A program made the position numbers and the translations under genes. Positions 47,073 through 57,405 of a stretch of DNA of 64,000 nucleotides are shown here, piece by piece. This stretch comes from Rhizobium sp. JAB6 (lineage in GTDB: Bacteria; Pseudomonadota; Alphaproteobacteria; Rhizobiales; Rhizobiaceae): the NCBI RefSeq assembly GCF_003024605.1, contig NZ_PYJQ01000009.1:496001-560000 (forward strand). Direction: 5' to 3'. Positions within the stretch are counted from its first letter, which is position 1; each line of letters begins with the position of its first letter. The notes under the pieces are model-generated. The model saw only the letters and a list, made by a program, of their open reading frames with translations, did not search any database and was not told where the DNA came from.

Positions 47073-48176
47073 GTGATCATAGCGAAGTGGTTTAGGCAGG
47101 AAAGAAACCTGTTGGTGGCATTGACAATCGCCGTTGTCGCCTATGCCGGCGAGCATTCCATTCTGGAAATGGGCCAGGCCGCATCAATGATCGCAGCCGC
47201 GGCACTGATCGCGACCATTGTGCTGGCCTCGATGCGCGTTGCCCATCATGCCGAGACCCTCGCCGTCAAGGTCGGCGACCCCTACGGCACGATGATCCTC
47301 ACCCTTTCCGCCGTTGCCGTCGAGGTCATCATCCTTGCGATCATGATGAGCGGCGAGAGTTCGTCGACGCTGGTGCGCGACACCATCTACGCCGCCGTCA
47401 TGCTCGATATCAACGGCATCCTCGGCCTTGCCGCCCTCCTCGGCGGGCTGAAGCATGGCGAACAGCCGTATAACGACGATTCCAGCCGGACCTACGGCGT
47501 GATGATCCTGACCGCCATGGGCATTTCGATGATCGTGCCGGAGTTTATTCCCGATGCGAAATGGCATTATTATTCCGCCTTCACCATCGTTGCGATGATT
47601 GCCCTCTATGCGCTGTTCCTGCGCATGCAGGTCGGCCGGCACAGCTATTTCTTCAGCTACAGTTATCCGCGCGCCGAAAAAAAGCTCGCAGCAGCCGAGA
47701 CCGAAGCGCATCACGAAGAGGAATCCACGACCACCTCGATCGTCACGATCCTGCTCGGCGTCGTCTTGATCGGCGCTTTGGCGGAATTCATGTCGGCCTT
47801 CATGGATTCAGGCCTCAAGGGCACGGGCGCACCGCCCGCCATCGCCGCAATCGTCGTTGCCGCCATATCGGCAGCACCGGAAATTTTGACCGCCCTGAGG
47901 GCAGCCCTCAAAAACCGCATGCAAGCGACGGTCAACATCGCCCTCGGCGCGTCTCTTTCGACCGTCATCCTGACGGTGCCGGTCATGGAGGCGATTGCGC
48001 TCTATACAGGCCAGCCCTTCATCATGGCCATGTCGCCGGTGCAGACAGTCATGGTGATGATCACGCTGATCGTCGCCGCCATCAACCTCAATGACGGCGA
48101 AACCAACGCCATCGAAGGCATGACCCATTTCATCCTCTTCGCCACCTTCATCATGCTGACGGCGCTCGGTCTTTGA
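47073..48176 (+). CDS. chaA: Calcium/proton antiporter ChaA
   Basis: A 367-residue inner-membrane exchanger of the CaCA superfamily with 11 or so helices in two inverted halves. The alpha repeats are at about 70-110 (GDPYGTMILTLSAVAVEVIILAIMM) and 255-300 (VVAAISAAPEILTALRAAL). A charged cytoplasmic linker lies between them (EKKLAAAETEAHHEEE). It exports Ca2+ or Na+ for H+. The frame starts with GTG at 47073 after GGGTGGGAAA. The upstream gap of 229 bases is AT-rich just before the gene. Confidence 0.93.
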   Translation: MIIAKWFRQERNLLVALTIAVVAYAGEHSILEMGQAASMIAAAALIATIVLASMRVAHHAETLAVKVGDPYGTMILTLSAVAVEVIILAIMMSGESSSTLVRDTIYAAVMLDINGILGLAALLGGLKHGEQPYNDDSSRTYGVMILTAMGISMIVPEFIPDAKWHYYSAFTIVAMIALYALFLRMQVGRHSYFFSYSYPRAEKKLAAAETEAHHEEESTTTSIVTILLGVVLIGALAEFMSAFMDSGLKGTGAPPAIAAIVVAAISAAPEILTALRAALKNRMQATVNIALGASLSTVILTVPVMEAIALYTGQPFIMAMSPVQTVMVMITLIVAAINLNDGETNAIEGMTHFILFATFIMLTALGL

Positions 48177-48266
48177 TTCCGATTTCAAGGACTTACGCCG
48201 ACTGGCAGATTCAAATTGCGAAGCGCTTGAATCAGTTGCTGAAGTCGAAACCGCCAACCGGAATGC

Positions 48267-48300
48267 GAAAAGCCCGCCCTCGCCCATGCGACGGCGGGCT
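48267..48300 (-). terminator. Rho-independent terminator of aatA
   Basis: On the minus strand AGCCCGCC (48300-48293) pairs with GGCGGGCT (48278-48271), followed by TTTT. It lies 23 bases past the aatA stop and between convergent genes. Confidence 0.85.
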
Positions 48301-48323
48301 TCATTTGGCTTATCTTCAGCCGC

Positions 48324-50043
<1,720 letters not shown>

Positions 50044-51204
50044 ATGCGTGGGGTCAAAAAGGGATCGGACGGAAACGGATTTACGATCGTCTCGATGGCA
50101 TGCGCCCTGCTCACGGCAACATCGGTGCTTGCCGAACCGGTGCAGACGTTCAAGACGCAAAAGGTGGAGGTCAAGGTCGAGACGGTTGCGACGGGGCTTG
50201 ATCACCCTTGGGCGGTCGAAGTGCTGCCGGATGGCGCCTACCTCGTGACCGAGCGGCCCGGCCGCTTGCGCCTTATCCGCGACGGCAAGGTCTCGGCCCC
50301 CATTTCCGGCATGCCCGAAGTCTATGCGCATGGCCAGGGCGGTCTGCTCGATATAGCCCTTGATCCGCAATTCGCCAGCAATCGCACCCTCTATTTCACG
50401 GCCTCGGTGGCGAGTGACGGCGGAAGCGGCACGGCCGTCTTTCGCGCCCGACTCTCCGCGGACGAGAAGCAACTGACGGATGTGAAGCGCATATTCCTGA
50501 TGAATAAGCTCTCGCGCGGCAATATCCAGTACGGTTCGCGGATCGCGATTGCCCGCGATGGCAGCCTCTTCGTCAGCCTCGGCGACCGTGGCCAGCAGGA
50601 CCGCGCCCAGGACTTTCATGACGACGCCGGCTCCATCATCCATATCGGCGCGGATGGCAGCATTCCCGCCGACAATCCGTTCAGGGGCGGCAAACGCGCT
50701 CTGCCCGAAATCTGGTCGAAGGGCCACCGCAATCCGCAGGGCATCACCTTCGACAGCACCACGAACAGGCTCTATACAGCCGAACACGGCGCCAAGGGAG
50801 GTGACGAAATCAATACGCCCGAAGCCGGCAAGAATTACGGCTGGCCGGTTATCTCCTATGGCGTTAATTACAACGGCACCAAGATCGGCATCGGCACGGC
50901 AAAGGCCGGCATGGAGCAGCCCCGCTTCTATTGGGATCCTTCGATCGCGCCCGGCGCTATTGCCGTTTATCGCGGCAAGATGTTTCCCGAATGGAATGGC
51001 GATTTTCTCGTCACGGCCCTGAAGTTCGAACTGCTCTCACGGCTGAGCCAGGACGGCAAAGGCAAGATCACCGAGCGGGAACGCATGTTTGAGGGAAAAT
51101 TCGGCCGCATGCGCGACATAATGGTCGCGCCCGATGGTGCGCTGCTGATAACGACCGATGAAAGCGACGGCGCGCTCCTGAGAATTTCGAGGGCTGGAAG
51201 CTAG
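50044..51204 (+). CDS. PQQ-dependent sugar dehydrogenase-like protein
   Basis: A 386-residue secreted six-bladed beta-propeller of the soluble aldose-dehydrogenase (Asd/YliI, GSDH) family. A signal peptide lies at about residues 12-31 (GFTIVSMACALLTATSVLAEP). Propeller motifs include GLDHPWAVEVLPDGAYLVTERPGRLRL, the catalytic-His region AHGQGGLLDIALDP, RDGSLFVSLGDRG, SKGHRNPQGITFD, and EHGAKGGDEINTPEAGKNYGWP (cofactor and calcium binding). GGGGAGG precedes the ATG. It would oxidise aldoses in the periplasm if PQQ is available; PQQ synthesis genes are not in this window. Confidence 0.9.
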   Translation: MRGVKKGSDGNGFTIVSMACALLTATSVLAEPVQTFKTQKVEVKVETVATGLDHPWAVEVLPDGAYLVTERPGRLRLIRDGKVSAPISGMPEVYAHGQGGLLDIALDPQFASNRTLYFTASVASDGGSGTAVFRARLSADEKQLTDVKRIFLMNKLSRGNIQYGSRIAIARDGSLFVSLGDRGQQDRAQDFHDDAGSIIHIGADGSIPADNPFRGGKRALPEIWSKGHRNPQGITFDSTTNRLYTAEHGAKGGDEINTPEAGKNYGWPVISYGVNYNGTKIGIGTAKAGMEQPRFYWDPSIAPGAIAVYRGKMFPEWNGDFLVTALKFELLSRLSQDGKGKITERERMFEGKFGRMRDIMVAPDGALLITTDESDGALLRISRAGS

Positions 51205-51300
51205 CGCGAAGCATTCCGCTTCTGGCGCCTTTCAGCCTTGCCGCCGGCAAAAGCAGCTGCTAACGGTCGCCTCACTCTTTCTCCCTCCCGCAGGATGCAC

Positions 51301-52191
51301 ATGTCTCGCATACAGGCGAATTTGTTGTTATTGCTTGCCGCCGCGATCTGGGGCGGCGGTTTCGTCGCGCAATCGACAGCCATGAAGGCGATCGGGCCCT
51401 TCTGGTTCATCGGCCTCAGATTCGCAGTCGCCACCATGGTCGTCCTGCCCTTCGTGTGGATGGAAAACAGGAAGGCCCCCAAGCCGCTGACGCCACGCAA
51501 CTGGCTCGCCTTTCTGCTGATCGGCGTCGCTCTCTTCGGCGGAGCGGCAACGCAGCAGCTCGGCCTCCTGACGACGACCGTCACCAACTCCAGCTTCATC
51601 ACCGGCCTTTACGTGGTCTTCGTGCCGCTGATCGCCGTCATCTTCCTGCGCCGCTCGCCGCATTGGGTCATCTGGCCGGCGGCGCTAATGGCGCTCTGCG
51701 GCATCTATCTGCTCTCCGGCGGCTCGTTCTCGCACCTGTCATCAGGCGATTTCCTGACCGTCGTCTGCGCCCTCTTCTGGGCGGCGCAAATCACGCTTGC
51801 CGGCTCTGCCGTGAACGAAACCGGCCGGCCGCTCGGCATTTCCGCCACGCAATTCGCCGTCACGGCGGTTCTCGCACTCGCGGTTGCCGCCGCCATCGAG
51901 CCAATCAGTATCGCCGATATCCGTGCCGCACTCGGCGAAATCCTTTATGTCGGCATCTTTTCTTCCGGCCTGGCTTTCGCCTTGCAGATCATCGGCCAGC
52001 GTTACACGACCGCGCCGCAAGCGGCGATCTTCCTGTCTTCAGAAGCATTGTTCGGCGCTTCGCTCGGCGCCTTGCTGCTCGGTGAGACCATCCGTCCGCT
52101 CGGCTATGCCGGCTGCGCCTTGATGTTTGCAGCGATGCTCGCCGTGGAGTTGGTGCCGGAATTGACGCGCCGGCGCAGCCCGGCAGTATGA
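51301..52191 (+). CDS. EamA/DMT family transporter
   Basis: A 296-residue protein with ten hydrophobic segments in two EamA repeats. The start at 51301 (MSRIQANLLLLLAAAIWGGGFVAQ) has AGG 6 bases upstream; an ATG two codons earlier is possible. The first helix ends in the family's W-G-x-x-F pattern, helix 3-4 has QQLGLLTTTVTNSSFITGLYVVFVPL, and the second repeat ends with FLSSEALFGASLGALLLGETI, the usual E-x3-G-x6-G-E signature. Substrate unknown. Confidence 0.9.
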   Translation: MSRIQANLLLLLAAAIWGGGFVAQSTAMKAIGPFWFIGLRFAVATMVVLPFVWMENRKAPKPLTPRNWLAFLLIGVALFGGAATQQLGLLTTTVTNSSFITGLYVVFVPLIAVIFLRRSPHWVIWPAALMALCGIYLLSGGSFSHLSSGDFLTVVCALFWAAQITLAGSAVNETGRPLGISATQFAVTAVLALAVAAAIEPISIADIRAALGEILYVGIFSSGLAFALQIIGQRYTTAPQAAIFLSSEALFGASLGALLLGETIRPLGYAGCALMFAAMLAVELVPELTRRRSPAV

Positions 52192-52689
52192 AAAACACCG
52201 GAAATGCGCGCTTTTAACCGCATCACGCTATGGCTTGGCAAAATTTTTTGAACGATCGAAAATGACCGTTCGCGCCAGCGATTTGGGAAAATTTCACCGA
52301 AACTATATCGCCCGCGATGCAAAACCCTTGGAAACTTATTTCAAAGTGGGAAAATTTGCGAATCGCCTTAACATATTCGCGTTACTGTATTGTGCCGGTT
52401 GGTGCCACGTTAAAAAACTTTTGCTTGCCAATTTTCCTTAAACACAGCACTCTTCATAGTGTTCGGGCATTTTTAGAGCATGGGAAGTCCTAATAGAATT
52501 GCGCGCCGGAAACGCTAATATTCCGGTCAGCTTGGTCGAGAAGCGGGGTGGCAAACATCGCATCACGTCCATGCCGGGTTACGGGGACCTTTTCCTTCAA
52601 ATTTCGAGAACTGCCTGCAAACGCCCGCAAGGGCAACTGAAGTAATGCTGCCCGTGTGGATGGTGGGCAGAGAGAAAAGGACCTGAGGC
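52192..52689. other. Long AT-rich leader region of the cold-shock gene
   Basis: These 498 bases hold no convincing gene. The first 260 are unusually AT-rich and contain repeated motifs: TTGGCAAAATTT (52235), TTGGGAAAATTT (52283), GTGGGAAAATTT (52345) and an inverted relative near 52427 (TTGCCAATTTTCC). The last ~130 bases before the ATG can fold (GCCCGTGTGGATGGTGGGC at 52651-52669 and others), as expected for a cold-shock mRNA leader. A promoter was not fixed. Confidence 0.5.
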
Positions 52690-52905
52690 ATGGCCGAGAC
52701 TGGCACTGTAAAGTTTTTCAATACCGATAAGGGCTTCGGTTTCATCAAACCGGACAAGGGTGGCGCAGACATCTTTGTACACATTTCTGCAGTTCAGGCT
52801 TCTGGTCTGGCAGGATTGTCGGAAAACCAGAAGGTAAGCTTCGACACGGAACCGGATCGCCGCGGCAAGGGACCGAAGGCTGTCAATCTGCAGATTGCTA
52901 GCTGA
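52690..52905 (+). CDS. Cold-shock domain protein (CspA family)
   Basis: A 71-residue single-stranded nucleic-acid-binding protein with one OB-fold cold-shock domain. RNP1 is KGFGFIKP (about residues 14-21) and RNP2 is DIFVHISA (about 27-34); the start GTVKFFNTDKG is also typical. It acts as an RNA chaperone, in some rhizobia at low temperature or generally. AAGGACCTGAGG precedes the ATG, and a long structured leader and a clean terminator surround the gene. Confidence 0.96.
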   Translation: MAETGTVKFFNTDKGFGFIKPDKGGADIFVHISAVQASGLAGLSENQKVSFDTEPDRRGKGPKAVNLQIAS

Positions 52906-52937
52906 GACACCTTACGGCTATCAAATTCGAGTTGAGG

Positions 52938-52959
52938 CCCGGCAGCAATGCCGGGTTTT
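52938..52959 (+). terminator. Rho-independent terminator of the cold-shock gene
   Basis: CCCGGCA (52938-52944), GCAA loop, TGCCGGG (52949-52955), then TTTT. Confidence 0.9.
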
Positions 52960-53052
52960 GTCATTCAGTCTGCATTCAGTTTGCCACGTATAATTTGCCT
53001 CCCATGAAAGGGCGGGACTGATTTTATCCCGCCTCCGTTAGAGGATAGGCCA

Positions 53053-53490
53053 ATGACTATACTTGGCAAAACGCTCGTCATCTCCGCCGTCGCCGCGGCA
53101 TTGACCGTCACTTCCATGGGCACTGCTTCCGCCGGTGAATACTGGCGCCATCACAACCGTGATGGTTGGGCGCTCGGCGCTGCGGGGCTTGCAACCGGCC
53201 TGATCGTCGGCTCCGCCATTGCCAGCCAGCCGCGCTATGCCGAGCCGGGACCGGCCTATGTCGATCCGGACTATGACGCGCCTCCCCCGGCCTATTATTA
53301 TCGCCCCGCGCCGCGCCGTGTCTATGTCGAACGCGACGTCAGCTATTATGCGCCGGCGCCGTCATATGGCCTGCGTCCCTGGTCGCCGGCATGGATGCGT
53401 TATTGCTACGACCGCTACAGAAGCTTCGACAGCCGTTCCGGCACCTATGTCGGCTATGACGGCATGCGTCATTTCTGCACGGCCGATTGA
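53053..53490 (+). CDS. BA14K family secreted protein
   Basis: A 145-residue protein with signal peptide (about residues 1-27, ending TASAGEY), a hydrophobic Gly/Ala segment (about 36-55, WALGAAGLATGLIVGSAIAS), a Pro/Tyr-rich linker (DYDAPPPAYYYRPAPRR), and the BA14K domain at the end: WMRYCYDRYRSFDSRSGTYVGYDGMRHFC, whose Cys pair is conserved. BA14K is an immunoreactive, lectin-like protein of Brucella needed for normal smooth LPS. AGAGGA lies before the ATG. Envelope location is likely, the precise role is unknown. Confidence 0.9.
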   Translation: MTILGKTLVISAVAAALTVTSMGTASAGEYWRHHNRDGWALGAAGLATGLIVGSAIASQPRYAEPGPAYVDPDYDAPPPAYYYRPAPRRVYVERDVSYYAPAPSYGLRPWSPAWMRYCYDRYRSFDSRSGTYVGYDGMRHFCTAD

Positions 53491-53802
53491 TTTCGACAAA
53501 TAACCCGAATGAGAATACAGGAACCGGGACGCCGCTTTCGAGCGGCGCCTGATTGATGCGGAATAGGTTCCGTCGAAGCTTTCGTCTTCCGCCTGGATTT
53601 GCGACAATGTGCCGATAGTGCCGCCTCTCGGCCGTTGAAAGCTCCACGCCTTCTCCCAGAAACAACATTCCGATAAGAACGCCGGTACTATCGCATCCCG
53701 AGCTGCCGACCAGACACTCTGTTATAATGTCCTGCCGTGGCTGGCATTCTATGGACGTTGCCATCATTTTAGCGGTGCGAGGAAGTTTCCCAGAGATTTA
53801 GC
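53491..53802. other. Intergenic region after the BA14K gene
   Basis: These 312 bases contain a 7-bp stem CGCCGCT-TTCG-AGCGGCG (53530-53547) with a stable tetraloop but no T run, possibly the end of the BA14K transcript. An open minus-strand frame that runs into the BA14K gene has no ribosome site and no recognisable content. Nothing else was seen. Confidence 0.45.
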
Positions 53803-54351
53803 ATGGGCATCAGGAACTATCTGATCGAAGGTGTTTCAGGAACCGGCAAGACCTCTGTCGCTGCCGAGCTGCAGCGGCGCGGCCATCATGTCATCCACGG
53901 CGATCGGGAGTTGGCGTATCAGGGCGATCCGGAAACGGGTGAACCGCTGGATTCCTCTGTCCCTCACGAGCGCATTGCGGATGCGGCCTTCGGGCACGGA
54001 CATCATCTTTGGGATGTCGGCAAGGTCAAATCCCTCGTCGCCGATCGAAGCCACCCGATCTCCTTCTTCTGCGGCGGCTCCAGGAATTTCGATCGCTTCA
54101 TCGGTCTGTTCGATAAGGTCTTCGTTCTCAATGTCGATCTGGAGACGCTGAACCGCCGCCTTGCCAGCAGGCCGGAGGATGAGTTTGGCGGCAAGCCTGC
54201 CGAGCGAGAAATCATCGTGCGGCTGCATGCGACGCAGGAGGATGTTCCGAAAAACGCGGTGAGCATTGACGCCACCGCGCCGCTCGCCAGCGTTGTCGAC
54301 GATATTCTTTCCAGGTGCCGCGAGAATGCGGGGCAAAAGGCCCGCTGGTAA
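53803..54351 (+). CDS. P-loop ATPase/kinase-like protein
   Basis: A 182-residue protein with Walker A GVSGTGKTS (about residues 10-18) at the N-terminus, and the layout of a small nucleoside- or shikimate-kinase-like P-loop protein: HVIHGDRELAY with a probable acceptor Asp, a central HHLWDVGKVKSLVADRSHPISFFCGGSRNF, FDKVFVLNVDLETLNRRLASRP as lid region, and a C-terminal helix. Similar proteins are annotated as AAA-type or nucleoside kinase without tested substrate. It ends 7 bases from the convergent metallo-hydrolase gene. Confidence 0.8.
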   Translation: MGIRNYLIEGVSGTGKTSVAAELQRRGHHVIHGDRELAYQGDPETGEPLDSSVPHERIADAAFGHGHHLWDVGKVKSLVADRSHPISFFCGGSRNFDRFIGLFDKVFVLNVDLETLNRRLASRPEDEFGGKPAEREIIVRLHATQEDVPKNAVSIDATAPLASVVDDILSRCRENAGQKARW

Positions 54352-54358
54352 CCTTCTA

Positions 54359-55003
54359 CTATAGCCCGCGCAGGAACGGATTGGTGCGGCGCTCGTCGCC
54401 GATCTTGCTTCCCGGCCCGTGACCGCAGATGAAGCCGACCTCATCGCCCAGCGGGAAAACCTTGTCGCGGATCGATTCCAAAAGCTGCCGGTGATTGCCG
54501 CCGGGCAGATCGGTTCTGCCGATCGAACCGTTGAACAGCACGTCGCCGAGATGGGCGAAACCCTGCTTCCGGTTGAAATAGATGACGTGACCCGGCGCAT
54601 GGCCGGGGCAGTGGAAAACCTCGAACTCATGCTCGCCGAAGGAGACCTTGTCGCCCTCCTTCAGGAAGCGGTCCGGCGTGACGTTGCGCACGCCGCTGAT
54701 ATTGAACATCTTGCCCTTGGCTTCGATATCTTCGAGCAGGAAGCGATCGTCCTCGTGCGGGCCGATCACCTCGATGCCGAGCGCTTCGCGCACCTCGTCG
54801 GCACCGCCGGCATGATCGATATGACCATGCGTCAGCCAGACGGCCTTCAAGGCGATGCCGTTCTCGCGCACCGTCTGCAGGATGATATCGACATCGCCGC
54901 CCGGATCGACCACCACGCCCTCCTTCGTCTCCGGATCGAACAGGATGGTGCAATTCTGTTCGAAAGGGGTCACCGGAATGATGCCGGCCTGGAGCATGCC
55001 CAT
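54359..55003 (-). CDS. Metallo-beta-lactamase fold hydrolase (YcbL/glyoxalase II-like)
   Basis: A 214-residue hydrolase starting MGMLQAGIIPVTPFEQNCTILFDPETKEG at 55003, with GAGG 7 bases upstream; the frame runs further 5' without similarity. Metal ligands are in THGHIDHAGG (about residues 59-68), HCPGHAPGH (about 135), the Asp in HLGDVLFNGSIGRTDLPGG, and the last His in FICGHGPGS. This pattern fits the short YcbL type of glyoxalase II-related thioesterases. The substrate is probably a thioester, possibly S-lactoylglutathione. Confidence 0.9.
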   Translation of the reverse strand: MGMLQAGIIPVTPFEQNCTILFDPETKEGVVVDPGGDVDIILQTVRENGIALKAVWLTHGHIDHAGGADEVREALGIEVIGPHEDDRFLLEDIEAKGKMFNISGVRNVTPDRFLKEGDKVSFGEHEFEVFHCPGHAPGHVIYFNRKQGFAHLGDVLFNGSIGRTDLPGGNHRQLLESIRDKVFPLGDEVGFICGHGPGSKIGDERRTNPFLRGL

Positions 55004-55252
55004 GGAGCGCCTCGTCTGTTTGATCGTCTTATCGCCGGTATAGCGGCAAACTCCCGGTAAAACAGCCCCTACCGGCTGCAAAGTGGCGCGGGTAGCGAAG
55101 GCCGTCCTCGGGAAAATTCGCGAATGGCAAGTCATTTCATATGGTTGTTCTGATCTTCGCCCGATGGCCGGATTGCTCTCGCCCAGCCAACCGGAACACC
55201 GAAGCATTCGAAGCGTTGAAGAGAAGTCTTTCAAGACAGAAGGAGAAAACCA

Positions 55253-55891
55253 ATGTCCTTGAAAAGAAATCTCCTGCTGGCCGGCTTCGTTTTTCTCGGC
55301 AGTGCGGGCTTAGCCCAAGCCGAGATGGCCGCAACCACCGCCACGGATATCGAAGTTCGTTCCGGGCCTGGCGCGGAATTTCCGACCGTCGGCGTTGCCA
55401 CGCGAGGATCCGAAGCCACCCTGGATGGCTGTGTCGAGGGCAGCCGCTGGTGCCGGGTCGATGTCAACGGCATGCGAGGCTGGGTCTATGCGCAATATCT
55501 GAGCGTGGAACAGAATGGCGCCTCGGTCGTCGTGCAGGACCATCGGGATGATCTCGGCGTTCCCACCATCACCTATGAACAGACAGATGCAGTCCAGACC
55601 GGCAGCGTCCGGCGTGTTCAGCCAAGTCCGAACGATCAGTTGCTGGGCCCCGTCGACGAGAATGGCACCGATGTGGTCGCCGTCACCCCGCCCGAGGAAG
55701 TTCGGACCTATATCGATGACAACCCGGTCAATACGGTCCGGTTGAATGGTGATCTGGTCGTGGGCGCCGCGGTTCCACAAAGCGTGGAGGTGCACCGCAT
55801 TCCAGATTATCAATACAGCTATGTAGAAGTGAACCATCAGCCCGTGCTGGTCGATCCTGGCACACGCAGGATCGTCTACGTCTACCGCTGA
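55253..55891 (+). CDS. Secreted SH3-domain protein with DUF1236
   Basis: A 212-residue protein with AAGGAG before the ATG and a signal peptide (residues 1 to about 23, LLLAGFVFLGSAGLAQAEM). A bacterial SH3 domain follows (about 28-85: TATDIEVRSGPGAEFPTVGVATRGSEATLDGC to GWVYAQYLS). After a linker with GSVRRVQPSP comes a DUF1236 region (about 150-212: VRTYIDDNPVNTVRLNGDLVVGAAVPQSVEVHRIPDY to RIVYVYR). This combination is common in rhizobia and probably acts at the cell wall. It is divergent from the hydrolase gene. Confidence 0.9.
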   Translation: MSLKRNLLLAGFVFLGSAGLAQAEMAATTATDIEVRSGPGAEFPTVGVATRGSEATLDGCVEGSRWCRVDVNGMRGWVYAQYLSVEQNGASVVVQDHRDDLGVPTITYEQTDAVQTGSVRRVQPSPNDQLLGPVDENGTDVVAVTPPEEVRTYIDDNPVNTVRLNGDLVVGAAVPQSVEVHRIPDYQYSYVEVNHQPVLVDPGTRRIVYVYR

Positions 55892-56134
55892 TTCGCGCGC
55901 CGACACATCATAAAGATGAGGAAATTGGCATGCGGCTGGATAGCCGCACGCCCCAACTGTAGATTTCCCTGGAAATTATTGCAGATTTCTCCCGTTTGAG
56001 TTGTCCTTCTATTTCCAGCAATCCGTACATCATGTAATCCTAATATCAGTAGGGATTATCGCCGCCCTGGCATCGATCTGGGTTGAGCGAGAGGGCATCC
56101 GGAAGCGTCTCCGGAATTATGGGAGAGGGCAGTC

Positions 56135-56398
56135 ATGGAAAGTCTAGGGCCTATCATTACGCAATTGATTGCCGGTGCGATCGGCGGCAACGCCGCAAGC
56201 GCCGCTTTGAAGCAGGACGGGATCAATCTCATCGCGAGAACGATCGCCGGAGCGGTCGGCGGCCTTGGGGGCGGTCTGATCCTGAACCTGATCGGCAGTG
56301 AGGCTCTTACGGGCCTCATCGCGCAGGGCATATCCTCGTTGATCGCCGGCGGCGTACTCTCCGCGATCGTGGGTGCCGTTCTCGGCCACAAGTCGTAA
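56135..56398 (+). CDS. Small glycine/alanine-rich membrane protein
   Basis: An 87-residue protein, mostly hydrophobic and rich in Gly, Ala, Ile and Leu. It has three likely membrane-inserting stretches (LIAGAIGGNAASAA, TIAGAVGGLGGGLILNLIG, GISSLIAGGVLSAIVGAVLG) and a basic end GHKS. GGAGAGGGCAGTC precedes the ATG. The GxxG repeats resemble glycine-zipper proteins. Function unknown. A long hairpin follows its stop codon. Confidence 0.65.
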   Translation: MESLGPIITQLIAGAIGGNAASAALKQDGINLIARTIAGAVGGLGGGLILNLIGSEALTGLIAQGISSLIAGGVLSAIVGAVLGHKS

Positions 56399-56407
56399 AT
56401 AACCGGA

Positions 56408-56445
56408 TCGCACAAGCGGGCTTGGCAACAACCCGGCTTGTGCGA
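56408..56445 (+). terminator. Hairpin after the small membrane-protein gene
   Basis: TCGCACAAGC (56408-56417) pairs perfectly with GCTTGTGCGA (56436-56445), and GGG/CCC can extend the stem inward. There is no T run, so it may be a 3' stabiliser rather than a simple terminator. The rest of the gap to 56845 shows only the dyads at 56766-56804. Confidence 0.55.
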
Positions 56446-56765
56446 ATCCATGCGCAGTTTGCCTGGCGACAGGCGCACCTCGGTGGTGCGGGCCTCTAGC
56501 AAGGTGACGCGGAAAACATGCTGCCGCCGCGATGTTTGCCGCCTGCAATGACCGGATATGCGTGCGCTTCCATCCGAGCGCCCTCCAGGCTTCTATTTTG
56601 CCCCGGGGACGATCTACCTCCCCCAACCATCCGAGCGCTATGTCTCTGCCCCGGTGGCTGCGGGCGAAAATACAGGATATGTTGGAGTTTTTCTGGGACA
56701 GCGCTTAATTTCCTAATGAAGGAGCGCCATTCGATCAGCATGGCATTGTGCGAAGCCGGACGGCA

Positions 56766-56804
56766 ACGTAAAAATGCGTCAACAGGCCTGACGTAATTTT
56801 GCGT
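56766..56804. promoter_or_regulatory. Paired dyads before the MarR gene (candidate operator)
   Basis: ACGTAAAAATGCGT (56766-56779) and ACGTAATTTTGCGT (56791-56804) differ only in three central A/T positions. Each is an imperfect dyad (ACGTA-N4-TGCGT), and they start 25 bases apart. An overlapping perfect dyad CGTCA-N7-TGACG lies between them (56777-56793). They end about 40 bases before the MarR start and may bind MarR or the following response regulator. Confidence 0.55.
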
Positions 56805-56845
56805 AAGTTTCCCGAATGCTCCATGATAGGAAAGGAAATGCCACG

Positions 56846-57328
56846 GTGCCACGACAGATGAGCCAGAATGCGGCAAAGACGGAGCTGCTGGCCACGCCGC
56901 TGCAAAACGCGGGAAGCATCGATTTCGAGATCATCGAACTGCTTTTCTTCGCCTACCGCGATTTCGTTTCCGATCCGGACCAAATTCTGCTCAAGAGCGG
57001 CTTCGGCCGAGCTCATCATCGCGTCGTCCATTTCGTCAACCGCGAACCCGGCATGACCGTTGCGGACCTTCTGGAAACATTGCAGATCACAAAACAGAGT
57101 TTGGCGCGGGTTCTCAAACAATTGATCGATTCGGGGTATATTCGCCAGGTCGCAGGTCCGGAGGACCGGCGGCAGCGCAAGCTGTATCCGACACAAGCCG
57201 GCAGAGACTTGGCGCTGGCTTTGGCCGAGCCGCAATCGCGCCGCATTGAAAGGGCATTCGAAGGCGCGTCGGAAGCGACGCGCGAAAGCGTGAAGCGTTT
57301 CCTAAGGGGAATGCAGACCGCGAAATGA
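56846..57328 (+). CDS. MarR family transcriptional regulator (PetP-like)
   Basis: About 160 residues from a GTG at 56846 (an ATG at 56858 or 56816 is also possible). The winged helix is MTVADLLETLQITKQSLARVLKQLIDSGYIRQVAGPEDRRQRKLYPTQAG, framed by dimerisation helices (FEIIELLFFAYRDFVSDPDQIL). It is followed at once by an OmpR-type response regulator and a histidine kinase. The pairing of MarR and OmpR-type regulator genes resembles petP-petR of Rhodobacter. Paired dyads upstream suggest autoregulation. Confidence 0.88.
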   Translation: MPRQMSQNAAKTELLATPLQNAGSIDFEIIELLFFAYRDFVSDPDQILLKSGFGRAHHRVVHFVNREPGMTVADLLETLQITKQSLARVLKQLIDSGYIRQVAGPEDRRQRKLYPTQAGRDLALALAEPQSRRIERAFEGASEATRESVKRFLRGMQTAK

Positions 57329-57405
57329 CCGCACTCCAATCTGCGGGGCCGGAATGGAATGCGTCAACGAAACCGACGGGTAGGGACAGGATCGAGATTG
57401 ATCGA

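Noticed and set aside
52235..52441. 68-codon frame in the AT-rich region before the cold-shock gene
   Set aside because: No ribosome site and no protein-like pattern; it merely crosses the repeated AT-rich motifs.
53339..53767. 142-codon minus-strand frame beyond the BA14K gene
   Set aside because: Overlaps the well-supported BA14K gene, has no ribosome site and a composition unlike real proteins here.
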